Assembly (NCBI GenBank): GCA_021014325.1
Contig: CM037461.1
Location: 645,501-709,500, forward strand
DNA from: Plazaster borealis
Taxonomy: Eukaryota; Echinodermata; Asteroidea; Forcipulatida; Labidiasteridae
Reading direction: 5' to 3'
Length of the DNA stretch: 64,000 nucleotides
In this document: positions 24,132 through 37,808 of the stretch, piece after piece
Position numbering within the stretch: position 1 is the first letter of the stretch
How the letters are laid out: the number at the start of each line of letters is the position of its first letter
Translations under genes and position numbers: made by a program
The notes under the pieces: generated by a model
What the model was told of the DNA's origin: nothing
What the model saw: only the letters and a program-made list of their open reading frames with translations
Databases searched by the model: none

Positions 24132-25080
24132 TATCAACCGTCCGTCAACCGAGATGTTTATGATTGTACCGATAAACGGATAATAACAATCTTGTTAATC
24201 ATTGAAATTTCAGCATAGCTTTCAGTCACAAAATGCAGTAAATTGTTTATTTATATACATACCCTGCTCTATGGGTCTCACACGTTTTCAATCACTTTGT
24301 GGGATAACGAGGATGATGATCGACTCCATTTCCCCATATGGATGAATCCATTGATATTATAATTATTATAATATTAAAGTTTGAATGAATGAATGAATAA
24401 TGACTGGATAGGACACGTTAAGCGCGTTGTAAACGGTCGATGCTCAACGGTGCGGCAAGCGTAGTAGGCCGTGATCCAGTCCCGATTATTGTTCATTTTG
24501 GTGATACATGCCTGATAGTGATAGTATGGGAAAAACATCATTTGTTGCCATGGCAACAGCCGATTTGCCATTTCGGGTGGTTTTACAGGTGTTTGGTTTT
24601 TTTTTATATAATGTATCTTGTTCATTAAACATTCAAATTCCAGTGGCTTTGTCTCTGTTTTTAAAAATGTTTCCTGGTCAGGAAATATTTGTCAAAAAGT
24701 GCAGTGTTTCCAATAAGAAACGCTATTAACGTTTCCTGATCTTGAAACATTGTGAAAACACGTAAATTTTCTCCAAATCGGGAAGCACTCTACATGTAAC
24801 TGTAACTTTGTATATTTGGTAGAAAGGCTAAAGTGCGCCGAACAGCACTGTATGTGTACACATCTAAGACATTATTGTCAATCTCACGATTCATCTACTT
24901 GTATGCTAAACCACACTGCATGTACTATGCACCCGTGCACCCTGCCAACCCCCAACCCAAACCACCAACCCATAAAAAAATAGTAATGCACTGTCAAACA
25001 AATAAATTATTTCAACAGCCAACTACGACGGGGGAACTTGAACTGCCTGCAGCAATGTCAAAGTCAAAGGCACGCCCATA
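24132..25080. other. Non-coding, nothing recognised
   Basis: No splice-supported exon. The last 100 bp (TTATTTCAACAGCCAACTAC and following) recur in the same orientation at about 52885-52960. Confidence 0.4.
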
Positions 25081-25650
25081 AAGGTTTGCTCTTGAAGCAA
25101 AATCCATGCAATGACGTACAAAGTGATCTCCTGCACTTGAACTGATTTTTTTCATCCATTCAGTAGCGCACCATACAAATACTGAACAGCACTATCGGTA
25201 CTTTAGCAATAGCACAGCACAGTCACTTATGTAATGGTGAAAGGTCAACACGGCGAGGTTATAGTTACCTACACAAGTTTACAATAACCGATACAATGTT
25301 CAACTAGCCCTAATAATCACAATACTCAAAGAGAGTTCTGGGACATTATCCCTCCCAAATACATAGTATTTGAAGTAGGCCAGAGCCATGCTCCTTACAT
25401 ATAGAAATACTTATCGAGAATAGTGTGCTCCCTATTGCTCAAAGCTAAAAAGAAAAAGAGAGTGAGTCCAAAGGTCGCGGACACAAACTTATTACTTGTT
25501 ATTGTAAATATGCTAATTACAGTTTTGAGAAATATTGAGGGCGCACTCGGTCTCGTTACAATAATTGTTGTTGATCCCGAGTCTATTGTTCCTCAAGCTA
25601 AATGTAACAAGCGACCTGAAGGGTACGATATTTGTTTCGAAGGATTCCGC
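25080..25650. repeat. Segment inverted relative to 58740-59350
   Basis: Matches the right side in inverse orientation (GAATAGTGTGCTCCCTATTG, GAGTGAGTCCAAAGGTC, TTGAGGGCGCACTCGGTCTC, TTGATCCCGAGTCTA). This copy lacks the hAT element present at 58803-59001 and so preserves its empty site near 25555. The open frames here are incidental. Confidence 0.65.
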
Positions 25651-25659
25651 CAATTATAA

Positions 25660-26344
25660 TTGATTGTTTTAAACAAACCTGTCAGCCTACACATGTGCTC
25701 CTTATTTTACTCACAATGGCAACTCACAATAGCGGGATGCAAGATTTATTTTCCTACGAAATGTTTGTCCCCATACGGGAAATTATTAACATGGGCTGGG
25801 GAAGATGATTCAAAAAAGGGCGCTATCAATTTAAGTTTGTGTACACAGTTCGCCGTATGGGGGACAACAAGTTACAATTGGCCGCGATCCTTGCGTAAAG
25901 AATGTTGCACATGTAATGTGGGGTAAGTGGGAAATAGGAAGGAGCGCTCAGAGCTCATCATTTTGTAGAATTAAATCGGCACGCAATGTTGTTTTGTCTT
26001 ATGATAACATTTTGAGCACGCACAAGGTGTTGAGTAGGATCGAACAATCTCCTGCCCGCACCCTTCTCGTCCAAAGTCTCCAACTTAATTCAACGCATAG
26101 TTTTGAGTTGTTTGCACGTCCGGAATTGAGTTTTAAAATGGGGAAGGATGTACTTAACAATGGTGCATGCTTGGCAAAATGGCTTGAAGGTATTAGGCCG
26201 ACTATCACTAATCAGCTACTGCTGACAATGACCACTATTACATTATTGCTTGCCTGGATTATGTTATTTTTCAGTCAATGAGTAGATCAATTATCAATTG
26301 ATAAAACAATAACGGTACAAATTTGAAACATAAAGCTTTCATCG
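25660..26344. other. Open frames of doubtful meaning
   Basis: Two adjacent + strand open stretches (25660-25926 and 25916-26281) have no recognised domain and no convincing splice sites. I do not call them genes. Confidence 0.3.
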
Positions 26345-26540
26345 TGGCGTGTCGTGGCCGAGCGGTCTAGTTCACCGAACCCGAGCTCTGATGTTGTCAG
26401 CAGCAGAGCGTGGGTTGGAATCCCGGTCATGACCCTTGAGCAAGGCACTTAACCATTATTGCTTCATAACAAGTTGGGACGGTAGTGCATCCTGCTCTAC
26501 CAGCCAGGCTCCTAGTGGATGATACCCATGCCTGGTCCTT
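26345..26540 (+). mobile_element. tRNA-derived SINE (Leu/Ser-like head)
   Basis: The A box TGGCCGAGCGG and the B box GGTTGGAATCC (one change from consensus) are spaced like a class II tRNA head. They are followed by the body GACCCTTGAGCAAGGCACTT, typical of animal SINEs. Confidence 0.7.
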
Positions 26541-26572
26541 TTTTACTCAGTTAATTAGCACACTTTGCAGTT

Positions 26573-26735
26573 GGGTAAATATTAAAAAATTACCCAGCAT
26601 TGTGTGTATTTGGAGTCATATTCGTTGGGCAACCGATACCCAACAAATACTCACAATTGTTATATTTTTGTTTCAATTACCATTTCATTGGGTAGAATAT
26701 TTGGCAATGCCCAAAAAGTTGGGGGAATTTCATTA
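26573..26735. mobile_element. Diverged fragment of the TTGGG/CCCAA MITE
   Basis: Repeated TTGGGTA and TACCCA motifs in both orientations, as in the element at 39189-39721. Both termini are lost. Confidence 0.5.
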
Positions 26736-27084
26736 GTTTGTACAATGGTTGTGGACACTGGTTGTGGACACTGGTTGCGGAAACGTAGTGAACGACACGA
26801 CGCACGTCTGGGGATCGCAATGTACATGTAGTGTGTGCACAGAAGAACGGCAGCATCATCATGTCGGACCTACTACAACTTCTTGACAATTGGTGTCTTG
26901 GGGAACTTAACAACAAATATCGCAGTCAGGCAGGCACCCCTTGTGTTTCCCGCCACAATAGCAAAGCTGGATGAGTGTGCCCTTGTCAATAGTTTTGTAC
27001 GAGTCATAATATTTCAATGTAATACCACATTAATAAGATGTCCTTGGTGTTGACATATTTACTTGCTCCACCCATATTTTAAAT

Positions 27085-27600
27085 TTAAAAAGTTGCATTT
27101 TCCCTTAAGGTGATCACATAGCTGCTGCTTCCCAGGTTGTAAAGTAATCTTGGGTGTGATTCCTGGCTATACAGCAGATACAGGTTGAATGCCTTCTGGC
27201 TGGCACCCGGATAAAGATATTGACAAAATAGAGAAACTACCACCGTTGGGCTAGAAAGCTCAGTTGGTAGAGTGGTGGCATGTTAAACCGGAGGTCGTTG
27301 ATTCAAATCCTGCTCTACTCAATTTGTCTTTGTTCAACCCCAAATCATCTTCTAGTAGTTAGATCAAGGCACTTTACAACATTCTTATCCCTGTTTATCA
27401 GACTTACTTAGACCATTCCTCAAATGTTTTCACTCCCTTGGGAGCATTTAGTCTCAAGCTGTTTATCAGTGCCAATGTTTTATTAAATAAAATCAGCTCA
27501 GCAAGACAATTTCAGACTCTTCTCAAAAGAGATTTACAAATGGTTGTAATCACAAGTTCACAAGTAATAGTAGCTTCGATTTATTGTTTTTATGCTCTGC
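27085..27600 (+). mobile_element. Composite repeat with tRNA-like SINE head
   Basis: At 27250-27325 lies a tRNA-like stretch (AGCTCAGTTGGTAGAGTGG, then GGTCGTTGATTCAAATCC). The surrounding text (CTTCTGGCTGGCACCC and AGCTGTTTATCAGTGCCAAT) recurs inverted at 63040-63560 and in part at 52990-53130 and 63785-64000. Confidence 0.6.
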
Positions 27601-28024
27601 ATTAAGTGCATTTGAACATGTGAAATTCCCCCAAAATACACCACAAACAATACGAGATAACTCAGCGATGTACACACCTATTAATGTGTACTGATGCGGA
27701 CTAAATGGACACTATGACACTGTATTCAGCTGAAACCGTCACATGTGACTTATGGCCCTTCTTGATAATGTTGCCTATAAGTCATTATTACGTTCACAAA
27801 AACCAAACGATGACCCCGCCTCAAGTAAAATTCACAAAATGTTGAGGTTATCGTTTATCCCCGGTCCTGATATGATTAACGGCGAGACGTTCTTTATTGT
27901 GATGAACTTCCAGTGCATTTCTGCCTCCAGTATAACCACAGTACAGCAGCAACAGCCAGTGATTGTACACCAGCCATTAGACTAAAAGCCACGGTGTAGT
28001 CTCCAGTAGTGTCATAAATCAATC

Positions 28025-29914
28025 CTGGTGAGCAAAACAAACATAGTGTAAACATTAAATAATTCTTATAAAATTAGTCAAAATATCATCAAGTTAGCAG
28101 AGAAAAAAGAGTTAGCCTATGAGCCGAATGTTAACTACCCTTTTCGACTTTAAAGCCCTCCGGGACAGGTTCAACCAAAATCCTACGGAGGAAGCACGTT
28201 TTTACAGCTGCAGTAAGAGGTTTTTTAATTTTTATTTGTTTACACAAATTAGTGAAGTTGACTTTGTAGGCATGCAACTGTTTGACAATGTTCACATGTC
28301 CTTGTGGAGTTTACTAATGTTTTAGTTCTAAACGTATTTTAATTTAATTAAGTTGGCAGATTAATTACTTAAATGTTTGTTTTTTGCGTTTGGGTGGTTA
28401 CACGTAGTAATATATTACATTATGTAAGACCATGTATTATGTAGGCTAAAACAAATTGGGAGCAGTCTTTTTTGTGTTGATCTTTTGGACTGAAAAGAAA
28501 TGCAATGGAATGTGAGGAATCTGGAATGATGGGGTTTGAGAGAGTTATCCCAGCTAACCATAAAAATGTATGTTTAGACACCATAATTATGACCTTAAGT
28601 GACTTAGAAGCTGAGATATTGGTAAATAGGGTTTTTAAATGGCGGTCATCTTGAAAATCCAAGATGGCCGCCATAATGCGTCTTTGGGAAGGGGTTCCTA
28701 CCAAAAATGCAAAGCTTAGGTAATAAATAGCATGTGGAAAAAAATGTGGTGCTATTGTCCGGAGTGTCCACATCCATTGCACTAATTAGTGGGTTTGCTG
28801 AGACAGCAACAGTACACCCACTTCCCCAGAGGGTTAACAGGAAAATGTGTGCAATGTTGGGCAGTAAGTTAAGAAAATTACTTATTGTGTTGAACAACGG
28901 AGATAACTTTTTGCAACATGGTCGGAATGTTTCGCTTGACCCTGGTTGGCATGAACTTAAGAGACGGTTGTTACTACGTTTTGACCTTCAAGGTATTGAA
29001 CCCGGGCGTGGCTAAGAGAGGTGCCTAAATTTTGAAACGTAGTTGCATCAGTGTACCGGTTAATTCTGAACTAAATTCGAGATTAATTTGATGGCAAGTC
29101 TGCTGTCACCAGGCGTCTCACAAGTCTCAACTTGGTACAATAAGTGGTACTGTAGACTGGTCCCCTGTCTTTATCCGGAAGATAAAGACAGGTACTGGTT
29201 GTACAGACCCAAATGATTTAATTGGATATGTGTTATGTTTGGTCCGCTCCGAAGTGACGTGTTTGTCAGCTCCACCATACAGCATGAACTTTTCGATTGT
29301 CTGCTGCTGTGCGCGTGTACATAATGTTTGTATATAATGTTGCCCTTACACACGCCAACTTACGGGGTACTTTTAACAATAGAACAATGCTACCCTACAA
29401 GGTTTTCTTTGTTCAAGTGGTACCCCAGAGGATTTCTTCAAAAAAGGGAATAATAGAACAACAATGGAAGTACCCCGTAACTGCCATATGTAAGGGTGCG
29501 TGTTTATACATAATGTAATAGGCTTACGGGAGGGCCCTTGTGGGGTCTTTTACACAATAGGACAATAGATCCCACAAAGTATTTCTTTGTTAAAGTTGGA
29601 CCCCACACAGGAATTCTTTAGAAAGGGGAATAATAGAACAACAATAGCAGGACTACACAATTCCAAGCCGTTATGTGTGTGTGTGTGTGTGTGTGTGTGT
29701 GGTGGGGGGGGGGGGGTAGGTATATCGATCACATTTAATGACACATAACTAATAATTGCCGCCAAACACAAAACACTATTCAGTACGGCTTTTTTTGACA
29801 TAATAACTGCGCCTATATAATGGGTTTTTAAGACCAGTGCCTGTCTTTATTCTTGAGGATAAAGACGGGACCAGTCTAGTGTTACCACTGCTGATCAGAC
29901 TCTAATGAGCTCAC
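28025..29914. other. Last intron of left-arm pseudogene; repeats
   Basis: The 1.9-kb intron is homologous to 60619-61706 (shared text around GAGCCGAATGTTAACTACCC and GGTGACAGCAGACG-type sequence). It contains a block bounded by two hairpin repeats (29157-29200 and 29833-29878, inverted), which looks like a roughly 720-bp non-autonomous element, and a GT tract at about 29674-29701 followed by a G run. Confidence 0.5.
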
Positions 29915-32662
29915 CTGGAAAATATAAAAGAAGGAGCATTGTAGCACCAGACAAACATCCCGTCCATCCCATTACATGGCCCATCTGTTCTTTACCGAAT
30001 ACCTCCTTAATGACAACATCTGAGTATTGAAGACATTGTAATAGCATTTCCAAACATGAAATTACTCGCAATAATCGGCCAGTGGGACACCAACCACGGA
30101 TCGACAGCATAATAAATGGAAAATGTTAGTAGAGCTATAGCGAGCCATGTGTACGTGCTGACAACCTGAACAGTTTGAACCAACGGACCAATCACAACGC
30201 AAGCTACTGCTCTCCCGATTCCAAAAGCGACGATGAAATGCGACGCATCTTCCAGTGTAAATTCTTTATACACAGTTGCGTACTGCACATAGTATATTAT
30301 CCAAGCATAATATGTCATTCTCCAAACGATGACTATAAATATAACAAGCCAGAAGGATATGGATGAGAATAAACCAAGCCGGAATGTATCTCTAGCAAAT
30401 GAGGTGACTGTGGTAAAACAAGAACAGCCAAAGCGGTTGCCTGGTGCCACTTCCTCGTACCTGGTCTCTTGCTCCTCGTCCGTGTGAGCTGCCTCATAAC
30501 CATCTTGACTCCCACTAGCAGCAGGTGGCTTTATCAGAGCTCCACAGACAGCGATATGTAAGAATAATCCTCCAAGTAGTAGCATTGTTCCCCTCCAGCC
30601 GTAGGTATCTAGGAAACACTGTATCATTGGCACAGCAGCTATGAAAACTGATGAGTTGCCAAGGTCCGATACGCCGTAAGCCATTGTGATGGATTTACTA
30701 AAAAAGCTTCCGATCAGATGCTTTGTTATCACTAATGAAATGCCAATAGCTGGTCCTGAATAGTCAAACACACAATGATTTGAAGCCATGAGCAAATAAT
30801 AAGAACATAGAAAACACAGTCAATCCACCACTTCACCAATACACATAAATCAAACAGGAACTTTCCATTGAAAGGAGGGTATAACTTTGGTAGTCACTCC
30901 AAAAATTATTGATCATAAAAACCGACTTGGTAAGAAGCACTGCAGCTGTTAATAATGTGTAACATTAATTTGAGAAACGATTGCCTTCTAAGGAACGTGG
31001 AATTCCAAAAGAGTCAATCTTCGAAACGTTTTATGCATGAAACGTTTCTCAGATGTGTATTCCATTACGGATTATTCTTCCTGCGTAGACATAACCGCTC
31101 AAAATTGTTGGTAATATCCTTTAAAAAAACCGCTACCACCTTTTGAAATGAAATGTTCACAAGTTAGTTTTATTGTATATATCAACATCTACACAGAATC
31201 AAACAATCGAACGATTCCAAAAACAATAGGTATACTTTGCCTTTAAAGAAGAAATATAATTTTAAAAAGTCACTCATTTCGAGATTTAATGTTAATTAGA
31301 CCAGATGATTGGACAATTTGGACTGATTTGTCTGACATGTTTAGTCCGATTAACTGGAGCTGGAGCCGTTAAAACAAATATTTTTGTCGACCAACCAGTA
31401 TGTATCTTTCCATCAAGGCCGACAAACCGTGGTCAGTGTCGGACAAAATAATGCGTAAAACACGTTAGGCGGCTCTTCACACCAATTTTCCTGTTTGTGC
31501 CAGTATTGGTTTGTTTGTATTCTTTTTCGAGTTTCCCCCCAAACTGTGCTAGTTAAAATCATGTTTTGTATAAGTAATAAACACGCTGTCGTTATTACCT
31601 GTTGACAGTGTAAGGACGATGGTAATGACGTATAAACTGGATAGGAATGACGCAGTTATCATTGATACACCAGAAACCAATCCACTCACTGTCAACACTG
31701 TCCTGGCACCAAATCGTTCTTTTAGCGGCGTTGCTAGAATGCCTAGAAACAGAAAATTTATTAAAGGAAAGGAAAAGAAAAAACATTCTCATTGGAGACA
31801 TATATTTGTCAGCAGAAATAGTGGGTCAATTTACGGTAGGTTAATCTAGACAAGTGCAGATTAACACATGGTTAGTCTGCAAAGTTTTCAAAACCCGGAC
31901 AACAAAATGTCGAAGACAGAACAGCACTACGGAAGTAAAGTGTATTGGGAAAAACGTAAAGACTAAAATAAATGAAGATTTCACCGACCGGAAAGAATTG
32001 AGAACTCCAGAGAACACCCAACATGTTATAACCTAACAAGCTATTTAAAGCAAAACGTTGTAGCCTGTGGTGGGACCTTATCCGCCTATCTTGCAATGAT
32101 TTCTGATTTAAATGATTTAGTTTATTTTGGCCCAACGTGGAGGAAATTTATATTTGTGTATGGTAAATTATGTCAATGAGTGCAATGGTGTTCACCCCCC
32201 CCCCCCATTGTGTCTTCATTGTGTGCTTGGAATCTCAGGAATTCTTTTGAGGATTTTAGGGGGGGGTTCTATACAAGAGGAAAATAGTGTGTTATAGTAT
32301 GGGAACATTGGGGGGGGGGGACACACCCTCTGCCCCATATCGGGCAGGCTATAACAGAGTGCGGCATTCCGCAAGTGGCTTGGGCAAAGATTCACCACTG
32401 TACTGTAGCACGCAAAACATTTTTGAAACGACCAGACTACACTGAACGAAGATGGGTAAGACAATAAATGAAAACTAGAAATTGAGTGACAACACAAACC
32501 AGCGCCAGTAGTTATAGCGCCCTCTCGTGTTGTCTTTACCTTTTGTTTACGTCGCCATTTTGCTCTTCTAGTAACGTTTTACCTTTCGTCAATAAAAGTA
32601 CCTCTGAGTTATCTATATCGGTATTCTGCTGTAAGCTACATTGTGTTGTTGCGTCCTTCTCC
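29825..32662. repeat. Tandem segmental duplication, copy A
   Basis: A 2.84-kb unit carrying transporter exons 3 and 2 (minus strand). It repeats immediately as copy B with an offset of 2836-2837 bp and very few differences, so the event is recent. Confidence 0.9.
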
Positions 32663-35500
32663 TTTTAAGACTAGTGCCTGTCTTTATTCTTGAGGATAAA
32701 GACGGGACCAGTTTAGTGTTACCACTGCTGATCAGACTCTAATGAGCTCACCTGGAAAATATAAAAGAAGGAGCATTGTAGCACCAGACAAACATCCCGT
32801 CCATCCCATTACATGGCCCATCTGTTCTTTACCGAATACCTCCTTAATGACAACATGAGTATTGAAGACATTGTAATAGCATTTCCAAACATGAAATTAC
32901 TCGGAATAATCGGCCAGTGGGACACCAACCACGGATCGACAGCATAATAAATGGAAAGTGTTAGTAGAGCTATAAGCAAGCCATGTGTACGTGCTGACAA
33001 CCTGAACAGTTTGAACCAACGGACCAATCACAACGCAAGCTACTGCTCTCCCGATTCCAAAAGCGAAGATGAATTGCGATGCGTCTTCCAGTGTGAATTC
33101 TTTATACACAGTTGCGTACTGCACATAGTATATTATCCAAGCAGCATATGTCATTCTCCAAACGATGACTATAAATATAACAAGCCAGAAGGATATGGAT
33201 GAGAACAAACCAAGCCGGAATGTATCTCTAGCAAATGAGGTGACTGTGGTAAAGCAAGAACAGACAAAGCGGTTGCTTGGTACCACTTCATCGTCCCTGG
33301 TCTCTTGCTCCTCGTCCGTGTGAGCTGCCTCATAACCACCTTGACTCCCACTAGCAGCAGGTGGCTTTATCAGAGCTCCACAGACAGCGAGATGTAAGAA
33401 TAATCCTCCAAGTAGTAGCATTGTTCCCCTCCAGCCGTAGGTATCTAGGAAACACTGTATCATTGGCACAGCAGCTATGAAAACTGATGAGTTGCCAAGG
33501 TCCGATACGCCGTAAGCCATTGTGATGGATTTACTAAAAAAGCTTCCGATCAGATGCTTTGTTATCACTAATGAAATGCCAATAGCTGGTCCTGAATAGT
33601 CAAACACACAATGATTTGAAGCCATGAGCAAATAATAAGAACATAGAAAACACAGTCAATCCACCACTTCACCAATACACATAAATCAAACAGGAACATT
33701 CCATTGAAAGGAGGGTATAACTTTGGTAGTCACTCCAAAAATTATTGATCATAAAAACTGACTTGGTAAGAAGCACTGCAGCTGTTAATAATGTATAACA
33801 TTAATTTGAGAAACGATTGCCTTCTAAGGAACGTGGGATTCCAAAAGAGTCAATCTTCGAAACGTTTTATGCATGAAACGTTTCTCAGATGTGTATTCCA
33901 TTACGGATTATTCTTCCTGCGTGGACATAACCGCTCAAAATTGTTGGTAATATCCTTTAAAAAAACCGCTACCACCTTTTGAAATTAAATGTTCACAAGT
34001 TAGTTTTATTGTATATATCAACATCTACACAGAATCAAACAATCGAACGATTCCAAAAACAATAGGTATACTTTGCCTTTAAAGAAGAAATATAATTTTA
34101 AAAAGTCACTCATTTCGAGATTTAATGTTAATTAGACCAGATGATTGGACAATTTGGACTGATTTGTCTGACATGTTTAGTCCGATTAACTGGAGCTGGA
34201 GCCGTTAAAACAAATATTTTTGTCGACCAACCAGTATGTATCTTTCCATCAAGGCCGACAAACCGTGGTCAGTGTCGGACAAAATAATGCGTAAAACACG
34301 TTAGGCGGCTCTTCACACCAATTTTCCTGTTTGTGCCAGTATTGGTTTGTTTGTATTCTTTTTCGAGTTTCCCCCCAAACTGTGCTAGTTAAAATCATGT
34401 TTTGTATAAGTAATAAACACGCTGTCGTTATTACCTGTTGACAGTGTAAGGACGATGGTAATGACGTATAAACTGGATAGGAATGACGCAGTTATCATTG
34501 ATACACCAGAAACCAATCCACTCACTGTCAACACTGTCCTGGCACCAAATCTTTCTTTTAGCGGCGTTGCTAGAATGCCTAGAAACAGAAAATTTATTAA
34601 AGGAAAGGAAAAGAAAAAACATTCTCATTGGAGACATATATTTGTCAGCAGAAATAGTGGGTCAATTTACGGTAGGTTAATCTAGACAAGTGCAGATTAA
34701 CACATGGTTAGTCTGCAAAGTTTTCAAAACCCGGACAACAAAATGTCGAAGACAGAACAGCACTACGGAAGTAAAGTGTATTGGGAAAAACGTAAAGACT
34801 AAAATAAATGAAGATTTCACCGACCGGAAAGAATTGAGAACTCCAGAGAACACCCAACGTGTTATAACCTAACAAGCTATTTAAAGCAAAACGTTGTAGC
34901 TTGTGGTGGGACCTTATCCGCCTATCTTGCAATGATTTCTGATTTAAATGATTTAGTTTATTTTGGCCCAACGTGGAGGAAATTTATATTTGTGTATGGT
35001 AAATTATGTCAATGAGTGCAATGGTGTTCACCCCCCCCCCCATTGTGTCTTCATTGTGTGCTTGGAATCTCAGGAATTCTTTTGAGGATTTTAGGGGGGG
35101 GGGTTCTATACAAGAGGAAAATAGTGTGTTATAGTATGGGAACATTGGGGGGGGGGGACACACCCTCTGCCCCATATCGGGCAGGCTATAACAGAGTGCG
35201 GCATTCCGCAAGTGGCTTGGGCAAAGATTCACCACTGTACTGTAGCACGCAAAACATTTTTGAAACGACCAGACTACACTGAACGAAGATGGGTAAGACA
35301 ATAAATGAAAACTAGAAATTGAGTGACAACACAAACCAGCGCCAGTAGTTATAGCGCCCTCTCGTGTTGTCTTTACCTTTTGTTTACGTCGCCATTTTGC
35401 TCTTCTAGTAACGTTTTACCTTTCGTCAATAAAAGTACCTCTGAGTTATCTATATCGGTATTCTGCTGTAAGCTACATTGTGTTGTTGCGTCCTTCTCCT
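32663..35500. repeat. Tandem segmental duplication, copy B
   Basis: Second copy of the 29825-32662 unit. The join at about 32662-32668 (CCTTCTCC then TTTTAAGAC) falls at the base of the hairpin repeat GTCTTTATTCTTGAGGATAAAGAC, which also starts copy A. The right end leaves homology at CTTCTCCTCTTACTGACG. Confidence 0.88.
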
Positions 35501-37808
35501 CTTACTGACGCAGAGTGTTCATGGATGACGTCATCTCCGCCATTTTTATTGTTTTTAATCTAAAAAATTCAGCATTCCCCATCTACACCAAGCCAAATAG
35601 CATGGTAATGTCTTGTTACAATCCGTGGTCTTTTTCACACACACAAAATCCATCAATGACTAGCTCTCCCGGAATCCCCTTAGGAATTGCACAGCAGTTG
35701 CTTGACCTTGGGGTCAATAGCCACTACTTGGTGAAATGAGCCATATGGTTTCCAGATGGGTTTTTCTGTATACTTATACATTGGCTTTAAGCAGTGGCCT
35801 GGTTGTTTATTTGGATGAATTGAGTAGGGTCCATATCCAATGGTTTGGGCCATTTGAAATTGATTGGGTTCTCCACAAAAATTAACTACACGAAAAATAC
35901 AAACGGACTGTAGCCTACTGACCGATGGCCTCACCGTGTGATTTGTTTTTGATTATCTTACGCAGGGTTAAGTTTCCACTGATATTATTTGCTATGATTA
36001 TTTGGTAAAGTTTCCTTGACACGATTAGTTTTTGAATACACTTTTCATTTCGTACAAAGTAACCACGTCCAAATTCCGGTTCATGTTGACTGTAGAGCTG
36101 AAATGTAGTTTTTTAGATATATTTTTATCGTTTAAACTTTGGGTTCTAACGGGGTAAAATTGGGTTCAGATTTGTGTAACGTCTGTTTAGTGTATAAGGA
36201 ACTTTACGATGGTGTATAGGTGTAAAATTCTAATGTGTTGTTCTGGGTTTTTTCTCCAAATATTAAAGTCTGACTTATTGTAATGTGACACCAGATAACG
36301 TCATCATGACATCGTTACATTTGCGCCATCTCTATATTAAGGTTCAATATCCTGATGAGGAATCGAAATAGATTATTTCGATCGGTTGAATTGCTACAAT
36401 TAACTCATTACCTCGAAATATTTGAACTGATTTGGAGCCCCTAATATGCCACTTCATTTATCACAGTATTAACATTATTCAGAGGTGACCTTAATAATGA
36501 GCCGTGAAATACTGAAATCGGGCCAGGTAAAACAACAATTGAAAAGGTAAACAAAAGCATATGGTAAGGCCACCTGTGAATAATGTTCAACAATGAAATG
36601 GTGTTTCAGGGGCTCCGTTTTACCTTTTGATATATTCCCCTTGTCTCCTTATAGGCCGGGGTTCGCAACAACCAAGGGCTCTCAAAAACCTTTTAAAAGT
36701 GCACCTTTAAGGTGACGTCACGAGACGTCACCATGATGTGACCTAAAATTGTAGATGAAACACAGCCCGGCTTGAATGCATGCACAGTTTCAGCTTGATC
36801 GTGCAAAATCACCTTTAAGGTGACGTCATGTGATGCGTGATGGTGTCATGATGACGTAATTGTAATGTCAACGATTTTGGCCAAGAAACAATTTTTTTTT
36901 TTTTTAGAAAAACAAAGGCAAACTCTGACCAGTACGACTTGAAGTAAATGTCATACAATTTTGTCGTTAACTTTTCAAATGTTTTACCAGTCTAAATCTA
37001 TCAGATACCCAATTATAAACATAATAATGTAACATTCATTGAAATACAGCGATTAGCAAAAATTGTTGTTTTTAAAACTTAAATGGCTTGTAATTTGATA
37101 CCTGATTGGTGTGAACTAGGTCTAATCAAGGTCATGATAAACATGTAAAGTTGATAAGATGTTAGGAAGTTTGCACTAAGGCCAAGAGAAAGAACTGGGG
37201 GATAAAATATATAAATAATAATAATTATAAAGAGCCGTACGCACAAGTTAACTGCCTAGATCATCTTTCAACATAGAACGAAACGTCCTCTATAAATGAA
37301 TCAAAAACCAAAGAGTTTCTGGGTTCAACACTAAGTTCAGAAAACCATTTAAGGAAACGTATAGCCGAAGCATATAGCGACCATTATACCTTACGCATGA
37401 AAACGTCATCAGTCCTATTATTCGGAAAAAATACAGTTCAGACACAGGAACCGTACGGAAATTCCAAACCGCATTTACTGTAGACCTCCAACGACAGTTG
37501 CGTCATGTTTCTGAATGCATTAAAGCTATTGCAATATGATTGTTTCACTCGTACAGGTATGACAATGCTGAATAAGATTATCTGCACAATTGTGTAAACA
37601 ATCTTCAAAGTTTGGGATCGGGTAAAATTAGAAACACCAAGAAAACTAAGGGCGTTTCGCCTGTAGGGTCGAAACCCCGAATAAAACACTTGATAAAAAC
37701 AAACATTGTTGCGGCTATAATAGCGAATCCTCAAAATAAAAATCACGACGGAAACAAAGTTGGTTTCGACGGAATGCCTTAACCCCCAATAAACCTGATC
37801 GTGCCTAC
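35500..37808. other. Intron 1 of left-arm pseudogene; inverted twin of 40409-42780
   Basis: The segment is repeated in inverse orientation in the right arm. An open frame of about 84 codons (35934-35680) is shared with 42328-42636, but most differences change amino acids and no family is recognised, so it is treated as chance. Confidence 0.6.

Noticed and set aside
25660..26281. Two adjoining + open frames
   Set aside because: No domain, no convincing splice sites, and they overlap repeat sequence.
26345..26430. Possible tRNA-Leu gene
   Set aside because: Promoter boxes are good, but it continues into a SINE body and lacks a convincing acceptor stem.
27250..27325. Possible tRNA gene
   Set aside because: A- and B-box-like text only. 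The cloverleaf is imperfect and the unit recurs with a SINE body elsewhere in the window.
29674..29716. GT tract followed by G run as a regulatory element
   Set aside because: A simple microsatellite; nothing around it supports a function.
35680..35934. Open frame conserved in both arms (also 42328-42636)
   Set aside because: Present only because the arms are duplicates. Most differences are amino-acid changing, it lies in intron 1, and no family or splice support is seen.
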